From Chloroflexota bacterium (GTDB taxonomy: Bacteria; Chloroflexota; Chloroflexia; Chloroflexales; Chloroflexaceae), in assembly GCA_030550625.1 (NCBI GenBank), contig JAUQOZ010000117.1, positions 1 to 49,618 of the forward strand: 49,618 bases of DNA, written 5' to 3'. Numbering within the stretch: position 1 is the first letter of the stretch; every line of letters starts with the position of its first letter. The position numbers and the translations under genes are program-made. The notes under the pieces are model-generated. The model saw nothing but the letters and a program-made list of their open reading frames with translations. It was not told the DNA's origin and did no database searches. Shown piece after piece: positions 18,416 through 27,675 of the stretch.

Positions 18416-20152
18416 CTAATCGGCGGCAACTGGATGTGCTTCCGGCAGCGGATGCCATTCGCGAATTTGGTCAATCCGCGTGCCCATGGCCGCGTTCTCT
18501 TCGGCTTCCGTCATGATTTCCACCAGCGCCGGCAAGCGCCGGTGATTGCTCTCGCGAACGGCCCACTCGAGCGCTGGGCGAATCTGATCGGGGGTGGTGA
18601 CGCGCGTCGCGAGCGCTCCCATCGCTTCCATCACTTTGCAGTGATCGATGCCATACGTCGTGCCTTGTTCGGTCTCGTACCCCAGCTTCACTTCGTAATT
18701 CATCTGGTACGGGAGTTCAGCCATGCGGATTAATCCCATGTAGGTGTTATTGATCATCACCAGTACGAATGGAACCCGGTATTGCACTGCGACTGCCACT
18801 TCTTCCATCAAAAATTGGAACGAGTAGTCGCCGACTACGCCGACCACTTGTTGGTCAGGGCGGGCTAATTTGACGCCGGTGCAGGCGCTGACTTCCCATC
18901 CGAGCGGGCCGGCTTGCCCGCAGACCATGTAGTGGCGCGGTTTGTAGGTCTTTTGGAATTGACCAGACCAGATTTGGTAGAGCCCGATTGCAGTAACGAA
19001 GATGGTGTCGCGATCAAAATACTCGTTCAACTCGCGGAAGACGCGCGGCGCTTTGATCGGGATGTCGTCGAAATCGTCGCGCCGTTGCAGCGTTTGTTTC
19101 AGATGTTCGACTCGTTCTGTCCACACCGAAGGCTGGCGCGGCGGTGTGACCGCTTGCGCTGCGGCTAGCAAGCCTTGTAGGGCGAGTTTGGCATCGCCAA
19201 CGATGCCGAGATCAGGTGGGAAGACCTTGCCGATTTGAGTTGGCTCAATGTCGATGTGGATGAATGTGCGGTCGCCGCGGTAGACATCGAGCTGGCCAGT
19301 GTGGCGGTCGGCGAAACGCGCGCCGATTGCGAGCACGCAATCGCTTTCCAGAAAGATGGCGTTGGCGAAGCGTTGCTGGGTTTGGATGCCGACAATGCCG
19401 GCATACAGCGGGTGGTCTTCGGGAATGGCGCCCTTGCCCATGAGTGTCGGTGAAACCGGAATCTGGAGGTACTCGGCAAGCGCTAGCAATTCGGGCGCAG
19501 CATTGGCCAAAATCACGCCGCCGCCGGGCATGAGGATGGGCCGCTTGGCTGTTAGCAGCAGCTCGATGGCGCGGCGGAGGGCTGGTTGTGGCGGCGCAGG
19601 GCGGTACACCGGCAGGGGCGTGTCGAGCGTAGGATCGTACTCAATCGTTTGCTTTTGCACGTCAACTGGCAGGTCAATCAGCACCGGGCCGGGCCGTCCT
19701 TCGCGCGCAATCTGAAAGGCGCGGCGGAACACCCACGGCATCTGCGCTGCTTCTTTCACTTGCACTGCCCACTTGGTCACCGGTTTGGCAATCTCGACGA
19801 TATCCACTGCCTGAAAGGCTTCTTTGTGCAGCGCATCGCTGCGCGCTTGGCCGGTAATGCAGATGATTGGGATTGAATCGGCCATTGCAGTGTAGAGACC
19901 AGTGATCATATTGGTGCCGGCTGGCCCGCTGGTGCCCGCACAAATCCCGACATCGCCAGTGGCGCGCGCATAACCGTCGGCGGCGTGCGTGCCCCCTTCT
20001 TCGTGGCGCACGATGAGGTGCTTGATCTGCGTGCTCTTGCGCAGCGCATCGTAGAACGGCAAGATGGCCGCTCCCGGCACGCCGAAGATGTAACGCACGC
20101 CTTCGCTCTCTAACACCTTGATGACCGCATCCATCACATTCATGCGTGGCAT
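18416..20152 (-). CDS. gcl: Glyoxylate carboligase (tartronate-semialdehyde synthase)
   Basis: ThDP enzyme MPRMNVMDAVIKVLESEGVRYIFGVPGAAILPFYDAL, adjacent to glxR and hyi; start 20152 inferred. Confidence 0.93.
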   Translation of the reverse strand: MPRMNVMDAVIKVLESEGVRYIFGVPGAAILPFYDALRKSTQIKHLIVRHEEGGTHAADGYARATGDVGICAGTSGPAGTNMITGLYTAMADSIPIICITGQARSDALHKEAFQAVDIVEIAKPVTKWAVQVKEAAQMPWVFRRAFQIAREGRPGPVLIDLPVDVQKQTIEYDPTLDTPLPVYRPAPPQPALRRAIELLLTAKRPILMPGGGVILANAAPELLALAEYLQIPVSPTLMGKGAIPEDHPLYAGIVGIQTQQRFANAIFLESDCVLAIGARFADRHTGQLDVYRGDRTFIHIDIEPTQIGKVFPPDLGIVGDAKLALQGLLAAAQAVTPPRQPSVWTERVEHLKQTLQRRDDFDDIPIKAPRVFRELNEYFDRDTIFVTAIGLYQIWSGQFQKTYKPRHYMVCGQAGPLGWEVSACTGVKLARPDQQVVGVVGDYSFQFLMEEVAVAVQYRVPFVLVMINNTYMGLIRMAELPYQMNYEVKLGYETEQGTTYGIDHCKVMEAMGALATRVTTPDQIRPALEWAVRESNHRRLPALVEIMTEAEENAAMGTRIDQIREWHPLPEAHPVAAD

Positions 20153-20162
20153 AGGATATTCC

Positions 20163-20197
20163 TTCCGTATTATGGAATTGCTTTCCATTAAACAGAG
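20163..20197 (-). promoter_or_regulatory. Operator pair upstream of gcl
   Basis: TTCCGTATTATGGAA at 20163-20177; TTCC half-site at 20183 (20 bp offset). Confidence 0.65.
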
Positions 20198-20208
20198 ACA
20201 AAAAAAGA

Positions 20209-21081
20209 TCAACCGTGCTGCCCAACGGTGAGCGCAAGCGCCGAGTGATCGAGATCGCCGTAACCCTGCTCGATCAACTGTTGGAAATGGCGGCTCGCGA
20301 GTTCGCTGAACGGCAGATGCAACTGGTATGCTGCGGCAGTGGCGTGAATGATGCCCATATCCTTCTGGTGCAGACGCACGCGGAATCCCGGTGTGAATTC
20401 GTGACGGGCCATCGTAGGGCCGCGGAGTTCGAGCACCCGGCTTTGCGCCAGCCCGCCACCCAGTACCCGCAATACGATCGCAGGGTCAATGCCGGCTGCC
20501 GTGCCCAGCGCCAGCGCTTCGGCAACGCCGGCAATCGTCACGGCGACTGCGATCTGGTTGCAGGCTTTCACCACTTGCCCCGCGCCGCTTGGCCCGCAGT
20601 GGGTGATGGTCTTGCCCATTGCGTGGAAGAGGGGCAAGGCGCGCTCGAAAGCTTCCGTGTCGCCGCCAACCATGATCGAGAGCGTGCCGGCGATAGCGCC
20701 TTTGTCGCCGCCGCTCACCGGCGCGTCGAGCATCGCTATGCCGCGCGCGTGCGCGGCGGCGGCCAGTTGGCGGGCCGTTTCCGGCGCGATGGTGCTCATA
20801 TCGATCAAAAGACTGCCGGCTGCCATGTGGTTGAGCAAGCCATCTGGCCCGTGTACCACTGCGGCCACATCAGGCCCGTCGGGCAGCATTGTGATCACGG
20901 CTTCGCTGTTCCGCGCCAGCGCCGCGAGCGATTCGGCAAGCCGCAGCCCTTCGCCAGCCAGTTCATCCATGGCCGCTCGCGACCGGTTCCAAACCGTGAC
21001 AGTAAAGCCGGCCCGGTGCAGGTTGCGCGCCATGGGTTTGCCCATTACGCCTAGCCCAATAAAACCTACTCGCTTGATCAT
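20209..21081 (-). CDS. glxR: 2-hydroxy-3-oxopropionate (tartronate semialdehyde) reductase
   Basis: FIGLGVMGKPMARNL, DAPVSGGDKGA, GQVVKACNQ. Confidence 0.9.
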   Translation of the reverse strand: MIKRVGFIGLGVMGKPMARNLHRAGFTVTVWNRSRAAMDELAGEGLRLAESLAALARNSEAVITMLPDGPDVAAVVHGPDGLLNHMAAGSLLIDMSTIAPETARQLAAAAHARGIAMLDAPVSGGDKGAIAGTLSIMVGGDTEAFERALPLFHAMGKTITHCGPSGAGQVVKACNQIAVAVTIAGVAEALALGTAAGIDPAIVLRVLGGGLAQSRVLELRGPTMARHEFTPGFRVRLHQKDMGIIHATAAAYQLHLPFSELASRHFQQLIEQGYGDLDHSALALTVGQHG

Positions 21082-21102
21082 TGTGCCCTCCTCAGCGTGT
21101 GC

Positions 21103-21918
21103 TTATGCTTGCCAGCGCAACGTAGCCGGGTCGATCGGTTCGCGCCGGTTGGCCGGCAGCCAATCAAAGCAGGTTGCCAATTCGCCGCGCGGCACGAACT
21201 CTAACCCGATGTAGCCGGTATAACCACTCTCGGCGATTGCGCGGAAGATGAAGGGGAAGTGCAATTCGCCGGTGCCGGGTTGATGCCGGTCAGGCGCGTC
21301 GGCGACTTGTATGTGCCCGATCCGGCTGATATGCTGGCGAATGGTGCGGGTAATGTTGCCCTCCATCAACTGCATGTGATACACATCGTATTGGTAGCGC
21401 AGATTGGGCGCGCCAACCCGGTCGAGCAGCGCGAGCGTCTCGGCTGTGGTCGTCAGCAGATAGCCGGCATTTTCCCACGCATTGAGTGACTCGACGACGA
21501 CTTCAATCCCGGCTGCCGCTGCTTGCTCGCATACCCACGCCAGATTGTCGCCAACTCGCGCCAACTGCGTCTCGCGTGACTCGCCGGGCAGCAGCTTGCC
21601 CACCAGCGCATTCATCTTCCGGCACCCGATCTGGTGGGCGAAGGCGAGCGCTTGCGGTACCGCATCCCGCCATGCGTGCTGGCGATCAGGATGGTTCAGA
21701 AAGCCGCGTTCACCTTGGGCGAGATTGCCGGCAGGAAAATTGACCAGCGCGACCGCTAACCCAGCATCGCGGATAGAGCGGGCGAGCGCGGTCAGATCGA
21801 CGCCATCCGGCCACCAACATTCAATCGCGCCAAACCCCAAGCGGGCAGCGGTGTCAATGCGTGCGGGCCACGGTTGCTCGCGTAATGTGAGCGAAATGTT
21901 GAGGGCAAAGCGAAGCAT
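21103..21918 (-). CDS. hyi: Hydroxypyruvate isomerase
   Basis: TIM-barrel; FGAIECWWP, ESLNAWENAGYLLTT, YQYDVYHMQLMEGN, HIQVADAPDRHQPGTGE. Confidence 0.9.
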   Translation of the reverse strand: MLRFALNISLTLREQPWPARIDTAARLGFGAIECWWPDGVDLTALARSIRDAGLAVALVNFPAGNLAQGERGFLNHPDRQHAWRDAVPQALAFAHQIGCRKMNALVGKLLPGESRETQLARVGDNLAWVCEQAAAAGIEVVVESLNAWENAGYLLTTTAETLALLDRVGAPNLRYQYDVYHMQLMEGNITRTIRQHISRIGHIQVADAPDRHQPGTGELHFPFIFRAIAESGYTGYIGLEFVPRGELATCFDWLPANRREPIDPATLRWQA

Positions 21919-21927
21919 AGTCTTTCT

Positions 21928-21962
21928 TTCCGTATTATGAAATTTAATTCCGTAATGTGATA
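21928..21962 (-). promoter_or_regulatory. Operator pair upstream of hyi
   Basis: TTCCGTATTATGAAA at 21928 and TTCCGTAATGTGATA at 21948 (20 bp offset). Confidence 0.7.
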
Positions 21963-22467
21963 CACAGCATAGCCGAAGCGCGCGGCCTTGTCAAGAGGGA
22001 TCTTACCAGCATTTCGCAAGCGCCGGGGGGCGCGCCGGCGTGTGTGCGGATGCGCGTGAGCTGCGCTATGCCAGTCTAGGCCAGTCCTATCGCTCATCAG
22101 GATGCGCAACATGTTCCAGATCTGTGGCGCGAGGATAGTCTTTGGCAGCGCCAGTTCATCTGCCTTCCCAGCCCCTCTCCCGCATTGCCGCAGCGGTGAA
22201 GGTGATGCCAAGCGTTGCGTCATTCCAAGGCAGGAGTGGCTGTTTTGGTTGAGGGGCCGCTGTTTTGTTTGCCGCTGAAATGCGTGGATCGCGCGCTATG
22301 GTGAGCGGATGAGACCGTAAGCAACATACTGCGTGGAAGAGACTGCTCATACCGCTGTGCCAGACCTCTGCCCCAACCGTTGCTCTGATCGAGGGGCTGA
22401 ATGGATCGGGGCAAGTGCAGTCGAGCGAGTGATTGCTCTTGACAAGCCGGCGCAAGATCGATTATGA

Positions 22468-22502
22468 TTTCATTATCAGGAATAATTTTCCACAATACGG
22501 AA
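22468..22502 (+). promoter_or_regulatory. Operator pair upstream of glcD-glcE fusion
   Basis: TTTCATTATCAGGAA at 22468 and TTCCACAATACGGAA at 22488 (20 bp offset). Confidence 0.7.
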
Positions 22503-22509
22503 GAAAACG

Positions 22510-25362
22510 ATGAATATCGCCGATCTTGCTGCTGCCTTGCGCCGGTTGTTGGGCGCCGAACAGGTGATAGACGATCCGGCGCGTTTAGCGCCCTACCGTC
22601 ACGACTGGATTCCGGGTGATTATCGTCTGCCTGATCTGGTTGTGATCCCAACCGATCCGGCCCGCATCCCGCTGATTGTGCAACTTGCCCGGCAGGCCGG
22701 CATACCAATAGTTGCCCGTGGCGCCGGCACCGGTCTGGCTGGCGGCGCGCGCCCGCTGCACGGCGGCGTCGTGATTGATATGACCCGCTTAGATGCGATC
22801 GAGCAGATCGATCTACCCAACCGGCAGGCATTGGTGCAGGCCGGGATGGTGACGTACCAGCTTAGCGCGGCGCTCGCCGAACATGGCTGGTTTTACGCTC
22901 CTGATCCGGCATCGTGGCGCATGTGTACCATTGGCGGCAATATTGCCAACAACAGCGGCGGGCCACGCTGTTTGAAGTATGGGGTGACGGCCAATCACGT
23001 GGCGGCGGTAGAAGTAACGTTGGCTGATGGCCGCCAAACGTGGCTTGGCGATGGTACTACGACGTTTGCGTGGCATGGTTATGATCTGATCGGGCTGTTG
23101 GTCGGTTCAGAAGGGACGTTCGGGATTGTCAGCCGGGCCATCGTGCGCTTGACCCGCGCCGCAGAGGCGCATCGGGTGGCAATGGCGCTGTTCCCTGATC
23201 CGGTCGCGGCTTGCGCTGCGGTCAGCGCTATCTTGGCGGCTGGTTATCTGCCGGCAGCGCTTGAAGTGATGGATGCCACAACAATGTTGGCGGTCAATCG
23301 CGCGCAGGGGGCTGATTTGCCGGCAGAAGCCGGCGCGGCGCTGATCATCGAGATTGATGGGGTGAGAGAAGGGCTTGACGAAACGATGGCCGAGATCTGC
23401 GCGTTGTGCCAAGCGCACGGCGCATTTCAATTGCGCACGGCGGCTACTCCTGCCGAGCAAGAACGGCTCTGGTCGGCGCGACGCAGCGCATTTGCCTCCT
23501 TTCACACCATCGCTCCATCGTTCTACTTGGTTGATACGGTCGTGCCGCGCACCCGCTTGCCGGCAATGATGGCCCACGTCCAGCGGCTGAGCGCGGCGTA
23601 CCAGATGCCAGTGGCCAATGTGTTTCACGCTGGCGATGGCAATCTGCATCCGCTCGTGCTGTACGATCCCTCTGATCCTGATCAGGTTGCGAAAGCGCAT
23701 GCGCTAACCGCTGAGGTGTTGGATCTCAGTATTGCCGAGGGCGGCGCAGTCAGCGGCGAGCATGGGATTGGGATCGAAAAGCGCGACTTTTTGGCGCGTT
23801 TGTTTGGGCGAGATGAACTCGCAGCGCAGGCGCTCGTCTATGCGGTGTTTAACCCTGATCGCATCCTCAATCCGGGCAAGGTGTTTCCGGTCGCGATCGA
23901 TCCGTTGGCGTTGGCTGCCGAGCGCGCGGCGCAGTTGCAAGCGCCGGCCTCATCGGCGCCGTGGGATGATCTTGTGCGCCAACTGGTCGCGATCGTTGGC
24001 GCTGACTTTGTCCTCACCGGCGCTGCGGCGGGATCGTATGCCGTGCAGGATCAGGCGCCGCGTTGCGTCGTGCTGCCGGGCGATACGGAAGCATTAGCCG
24101 CTGTCATGGCGGCCTGCTATCAGGCGCGCGTTCATGTGGTTCCGTGGGGCGGCGGAACCCAGCAAGCGATTGGTCCGCTGGTTGAGCAACCAGAAGTGGT
24201 TGTCGTCACCCGCCGGCTGAATCGTGTGCTCAAGTATGAGCCGGATGATTTGACGATCGGCGTAGAAGCCGGCATGACCGTGGCCGAATTGCAGACGTTG
24301 CTGGCTGCGCATGGCCAGTGTTTCCCCCTCGAAGCGGCAGCAAGCGAACGGGCGACAGTAGGCGGGGTAGTGGCCACGGCTGCGAGCGGGCCGCGTAGCT
24401 TGGGCTATGGTACATTGCGCGATCTGGTGCTTGGTCTCACTGTGGTCCAAGTCGATGGCACGATCATCCGCTTGGGCGGTCAAGTGGTGAAAAATGTGAG
24501 CGGCTACGATCTGGTCAAACTCTTCACCGGCAGTTATGGAACGCTAGGTGTGATCACGGAAGTGCGCATGCGCACCTTCCCGCAACCGCCTGCAACGGTG
24601 ACATTGGCCGCCGGTTTTGCCGATCAAGCGGCGATGGCTGCTGCGCTAACGGCAATTGCTGCGACGCAGCTCTGCCCGGCAGCGGTTGAGGTCTACGATG
24701 CCGCGATGCAGATCGAACCACGCCTCGCTGGAGCAATGGTGGTTGTAGTGCGATACGAAGGCCATCCAGCCGCCTGCGCACGGGCCGTCGCCGAGCTGCG
24801 CGCGCTCGCGCTTGCGCATGGCGCAACCGCTGTATATGCCGAGAGCGGCTCGCAACAGGAACAGTACTGGCGTCCGGCGTTGCAATTAGCCGCTCTGCCG
24901 CACGATCATAGCGCATGGCCCATCCGTATGGCGGTCTTGCCCGAACAGTTTGCAACAGCGTTTGCCGATCTCCAGCAATGCGCTGCCCGCTACCGCATCA
25001 CCGCAACGCTAGGCGGGCGACCGTATCACGGTCTGGTGTATGGACATCTCTCCGGCGATCCCGCTCAGATTGGTCTCATGCTGGCAGAAGTTGCGGGTCG
25101 CTGGCCGCACACGCAAATCCTGTCTGGTTTCTTGCCGCCAGAGCAGGAACCGTTGCGTTGGGGGCAAGCGTCTACGCCCATCATCGCCGAACTCAGCGCG
25201 CGTCTGAAACGGGCCTTCGATCCTTACGACCGGCTCAACCGGCGGCGCTGGCCGTACAACGTTGATGATGAGCCACCGATAATGAGTGCTAGCGTCGCCC
25301 AGCGCAATGAGGGCATTCAACCTTTTGCAGAGCCTTACTGCCGGCTGGCGCCCAACACTTGA
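22510..25362 (+). CDS. Fused glycolate oxidase GlcD-GlcE (two FAD-linked oxidase modules in one chain)
   Basis: First half GARGTGLAGG-type FAD-binding and VFHAGDGNLHPL; HGIGIEK; second half VPWGGGTQQAIG, GGQVVKNVSGYDLVKLFTGSYGTLGVITE. Confidence 0.93.
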   Translation: MNIADLAAALRRLLGAEQVIDDPARLAPYRHDWIPGDYRLPDLVVIPTDPARIPLIVQLARQAGIPIVARGAGTGLAGGARPLHGGVVIDMTRLDAIEQIDLPNRQALVQAGMVTYQLSAALAEHGWFYAPDPASWRMCTIGGNIANNSGGPRCLKYGVTANHVAAVEVTLADGRQTWLGDGTTTFAWHGYDLIGLLVGSEGTFGIVSRAIVRLTRAAEAHRVAMALFPDPVAACAAVSAILAAGYLPAALEVMDATTMLAVNRAQGADLPAEAGAALIIEIDGVREGLDETMAEICALCQAHGAFQLRTAATPAEQERLWSARRSAFASFHTIAPSFYLVDTVVPRTRLPAMMAHVQRLSAAYQMPVANVFHAGDGNLHPLVLYDPSDPDQVAKAHALTAEVLDLSIAEGGAVSGEHGIGIEKRDFLARLFGRDELAAQALVYAVFNPDRILNPGKVFPVAIDPLALAAERAAQLQAPASSAPWDDLVRQLVAIVGADFVLTGAAAGSYAVQDQAPRCVVLPGDTEALAAVMAACYQARVHVVPWGGGTQQAIGPLVEQPEVVVVTRRLNRVLKYEPDDLTIGVEAGMTVAELQTLLAAHGQCFPLEAAASERATVGGVVATAASGPRSLGYGTLRDLVLGLTVVQVDGTIIRLGGQVVKNVSGYDLVKLFTGSYGTLGVITEVRMRTFPQPPATVTLAAGFADQAAMAAALTAIAATQLCPAAVEVYDAAMQIEPRLAGAMVVVVRYEGHPAACARAVAELRALALAHGATAVYAESGSQQEQYWRPALQLAALPHDHSAWPIRMAVLPEQFATAFADLQQCAARYRITATLGGRPYHGLVYGHLSGDPAQIGLMLAEVAGRWPHTQILSGFLPPEQEPLRWGQASTPIIAELSARLKRAFDPYDRLNRRRWPYNVDDEPPIMSASVAQRNEGIQPFAEPYCRLAPNT

Positions 25363-26192
25363 TCAATGGCCTCTTGATAAACACGGAAGTATATCGAATC
25401 GACGTGCCTACCGCCTTCCAGCCGGTAGAACGAGAGCGGTGCAGTGACTTCGGCGGCCAGTTGTTCGCCGTCGGCAAACGGTATGACGTTATCATTCGTG
25501 CCATGGAAGATCACGACTGGGCAGCGCACTTGACCGATCCAGCTATACGAGCGCAACGGATATTTGAGCAAAAAACTCGGCGCCCATGGAAAGCGGCGGC
25601 GGGCAATCGCTTCGATACTGTAATATGGGCTTTCTAGAATGAGCAGGCGTGGTTGGTGATTGGCCGCTAACCATGAAGCGAACCCGCTGCCCAGCGAGCT
25701 GCCATAGAGCACAATTTGCGTTTCAGGGTAGCGTTCCATCACCCAAGCATAGACCGCTGCCGCATCGGCGAGCAGTTGCGCTTCGCTGCTGATGGCGCCG
25801 GTGCTGAGGCCATAGCCGCGGTAATCGGCCATCACCACATCGTAACCGCGTTCGATCAAATGGGGCGCTACGACCTTGGCAATTTGGACATTACCACCAT
25901 TACCGTGAAAATAGAGCACGACACCGCGTGGATCAGCGGTGCGGAACCATAAGGTGTGCAATTCAGCGCCTTCAACCGGAATAAAAAACTCTTCGTGCGG
26001 CAGGTCAAAGGTGTAGCGGGAGCCGGGAGGTAACCGTTCGGGAAAAAAGAGCAACCGTTCTTGCACCAGATACATCCCGATGCACAAGGTTCCATAGAAC
26101 ACTACCACCGTCACAATTAGGTATTGCAACGCGGTCAGCACGAACGAACGCCTCTGCTGAAATGCTGGAAGAGAGTGTTGCGGCGCAGCCAT
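25335..26192 (-). CDS. Alpha/beta hydrolase (BEM46/ABHD13-like, N-terminal TM)
   Basis: YFHGNGGNVQ, YRGYGLSTG, LYGSSLGSGFASWLA; start 26192 inferred. Confidence 0.88.
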   Translation of the reverse strand: MAAPQHSLPAFQQRRSFVLTALQYLIVTVVVFYGTLCIGMYLVQERLLFFPERLPPGSRYTFDLPHEEFFIPVEGAELHTLWFRTADPRGVVLYFHGNGGNVQIAKVVAPHLIERGYDVVMADYRGYGLSTGAISSEAQLLADAAAVYAWVMERYPETQIVLYGSSLGSGFASWLAANHQPRLLILESPYYSIEAIARRRFPWAPSFLLKYPLRSYSWIGQVRCPVVIFHGTNDNVIPFADGEQLAAEVTAPLSFYRLEGGRHVDSIYFRVYQEAIDQVLGASRQ

Positions 26193-26210
26193 GACCCATT
26201 CCTCTCTGTA

Positions 26211-26232
26211 GCGCCGCACGGATGTGCGGCGC
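26211..26232. repeat. Palindromic hairpin GCGCCGCAC-GGAT-GTGCGGCGC
   Basis: Perfect 9-bp stem. Confidence 0.8.
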
Positions 26233-26289
26233 CAACTGTCGGGTTTTTCGAGACCGTTGCAGTCCATGCGGCGCCGCCATCTGTTCCCA

Positions 26290-27267
26290 TCACCAACCAA
26301 GCACGAGCGCAAAGATTAAAGGCGCCACAATGGTCGCATCCGACTCAATAATAAATTTGGGAGTATCAACTGCCAGTTTGCCCCACGTAATCTTCTCGTT
26401 GGGCACCGCACCCGAATACGAGCCGTAGCTAGTAGTCGAATCGCTAATCTGGCAGAAATAGCCCCACACCGGCACCCCTTCGCGGCCCAAATCTTGGTGC
26501 AGCATCGGTACGACGCAGATCGGGAAGTCGCCAGCGATACCGCCGCCGATCTGGAAGAAACCGATCGAGGCTTCGGCTGAAGTGCGTGTATACCAATCGG
26601 CCAGATCGATCATATACTCGATGCCGGTGCGCACCGTATGCACGTTCTTGATTTCGCCAGTGATGCAGTGAGCCGCGTACATATTGCCAGTCGTCGAGTC
26701 TTCCCATCCCGGCACATAGATCGGCAGATTGCGCTCCATTGCGGCGTAGACCCACGAATCGCGCGGATCGATCTGATAGTACTGTTCGAGTTTGCCCGAC
26801 CGCAAAATGCGATAGATAAACTCGTGCGGGAAGTAGCGCTCGCCGGTCCGGTCAGCGTTCATCCACTCATCGAGCAGGGCCTGCTCAAGCCGCCGCATTG
26901 CCTCTTCTTCGGGGATGCAGGTGTCGGTCACCCGGTTCATATGGCGTTCGAGCAGTTCTTGCTCTTGCTGGGGGCTGAGGTCGCGGTAGTGCGGCACGCG
27001 CTCGTAAAAATCGTGCGCAATCAGGTTAAAGATATCTTCTTCCAGATTCGCACCGGTGCATGAGATGGCATGCACCTTCTCTTGCCGGATCATCTCGGCC
27101 AGCGAAAGACCAAGTTCGGCGGTACTCATCGCGCCGGCCAGCGTGATCATCATCTTGCCGCCTTTAGCGAGATGAGCGCGATAGCCATCGGCGGCATCAA
27201 CGAGCGCTGCCGCATTGAAATGGCGAAAATGGTGGCGGATGAATTGAGTGATAGCTCCGTTCGTCAT
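26290..27267 (-). CDS. Deoxyhypusine synthase-like protein
   Basis: LAGAMSTAELG, SCTGANLEEDIFN, GYFCQISDSTTSYGSYSGAVPNEKITWGKL; start 27267 by homology-style N-term and context. Confidence 0.88.
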   Translation of the reverse strand: MTNGAITQFIRHHFRHFNAAALVDAADGYRAHLAKGGKMMITLAGAMSTAELGLSLAEMIRQEKVHAISCTGANLEEDIFNLIAHDFYERVPHYRDLSPQQEQELLERHMNRVTDTCIPEEEAMRRLEQALLDEWMNADRTGERYFPHEFIYRILRSGKLEQYYQIDPRDSWVYAAMERNLPIYVPGWEDSTTGNMYAAHCITGEIKNVHTVRTGIEYMIDLADWYTRTSAEASIGFFQIGGGIAGDFPICVVPMLHQDLGREGVPVWGYFCQISDSTTSYGSYSGAVPNEKITWGKLAVDTPKFIIESDATIVAPLIFALVLGW

Positions 27268-27289
27268 ACTATGGTTCCTTTCGTGGCTG

Positions 27290-27310
27290 GGGCACAGCAG
27301 CGCTGTGCCC
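27290..27310. repeat. GGGCACAGC-AGC-GCTGTGCCC hairpin just 5' of the DHS-like gene
   Basis: Perfect 9-bp stem. Confidence 0.9.
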
Positions 27311-27485
27311 GTACTTTGTGTCGTGGGGGCCAGCGGCGCTGGGACCGTACACGGCGCTGCGTTATACCGCCGCCGATTATAGCACGCTGCCATGCACCAT
27401 GAGATCGTGAAGAAAGCCACACGAAACACGGGAAGAATTTACCGAAACTTTACACAAAACTTAACCTGCGCTGAAAAAGGGTTGC

Positions 27486-27513
27486 TACAATCATCTCACC
27501 GCGATATGAGATG
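27486..27513 (+). promoter_or_regulatory. -10-like TACAAT followed directly by inverted repeat CATCTCA-N8-TGAGATG
   Basis: Read directly; upstream of DUF4212/SSS operon. Confidence 0.4.
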
Positions 27514-27675
27514 CATAACTGGCATGTTGCGTGTGGTCATTGTGCCGTTTGTAGTTGCCGACCGTGTTCGTGGCACGCTTCACCCCGTTCGTGAGATTCG
27601 GTATGGTGATCGCAGCAACAGCAGGAATTGCATCGCCTGAAGGTGAGCAGTGCAGCGCATGTGTAAGGAGGTCCT

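Noticed and set aside
22003-22490. Small genes between hyi and glcD-glcE
   Set aside because: ORFs 22156..22455 and 22220..22831 lack SD and homology-like motifs; treated as intergenic/regulatory.
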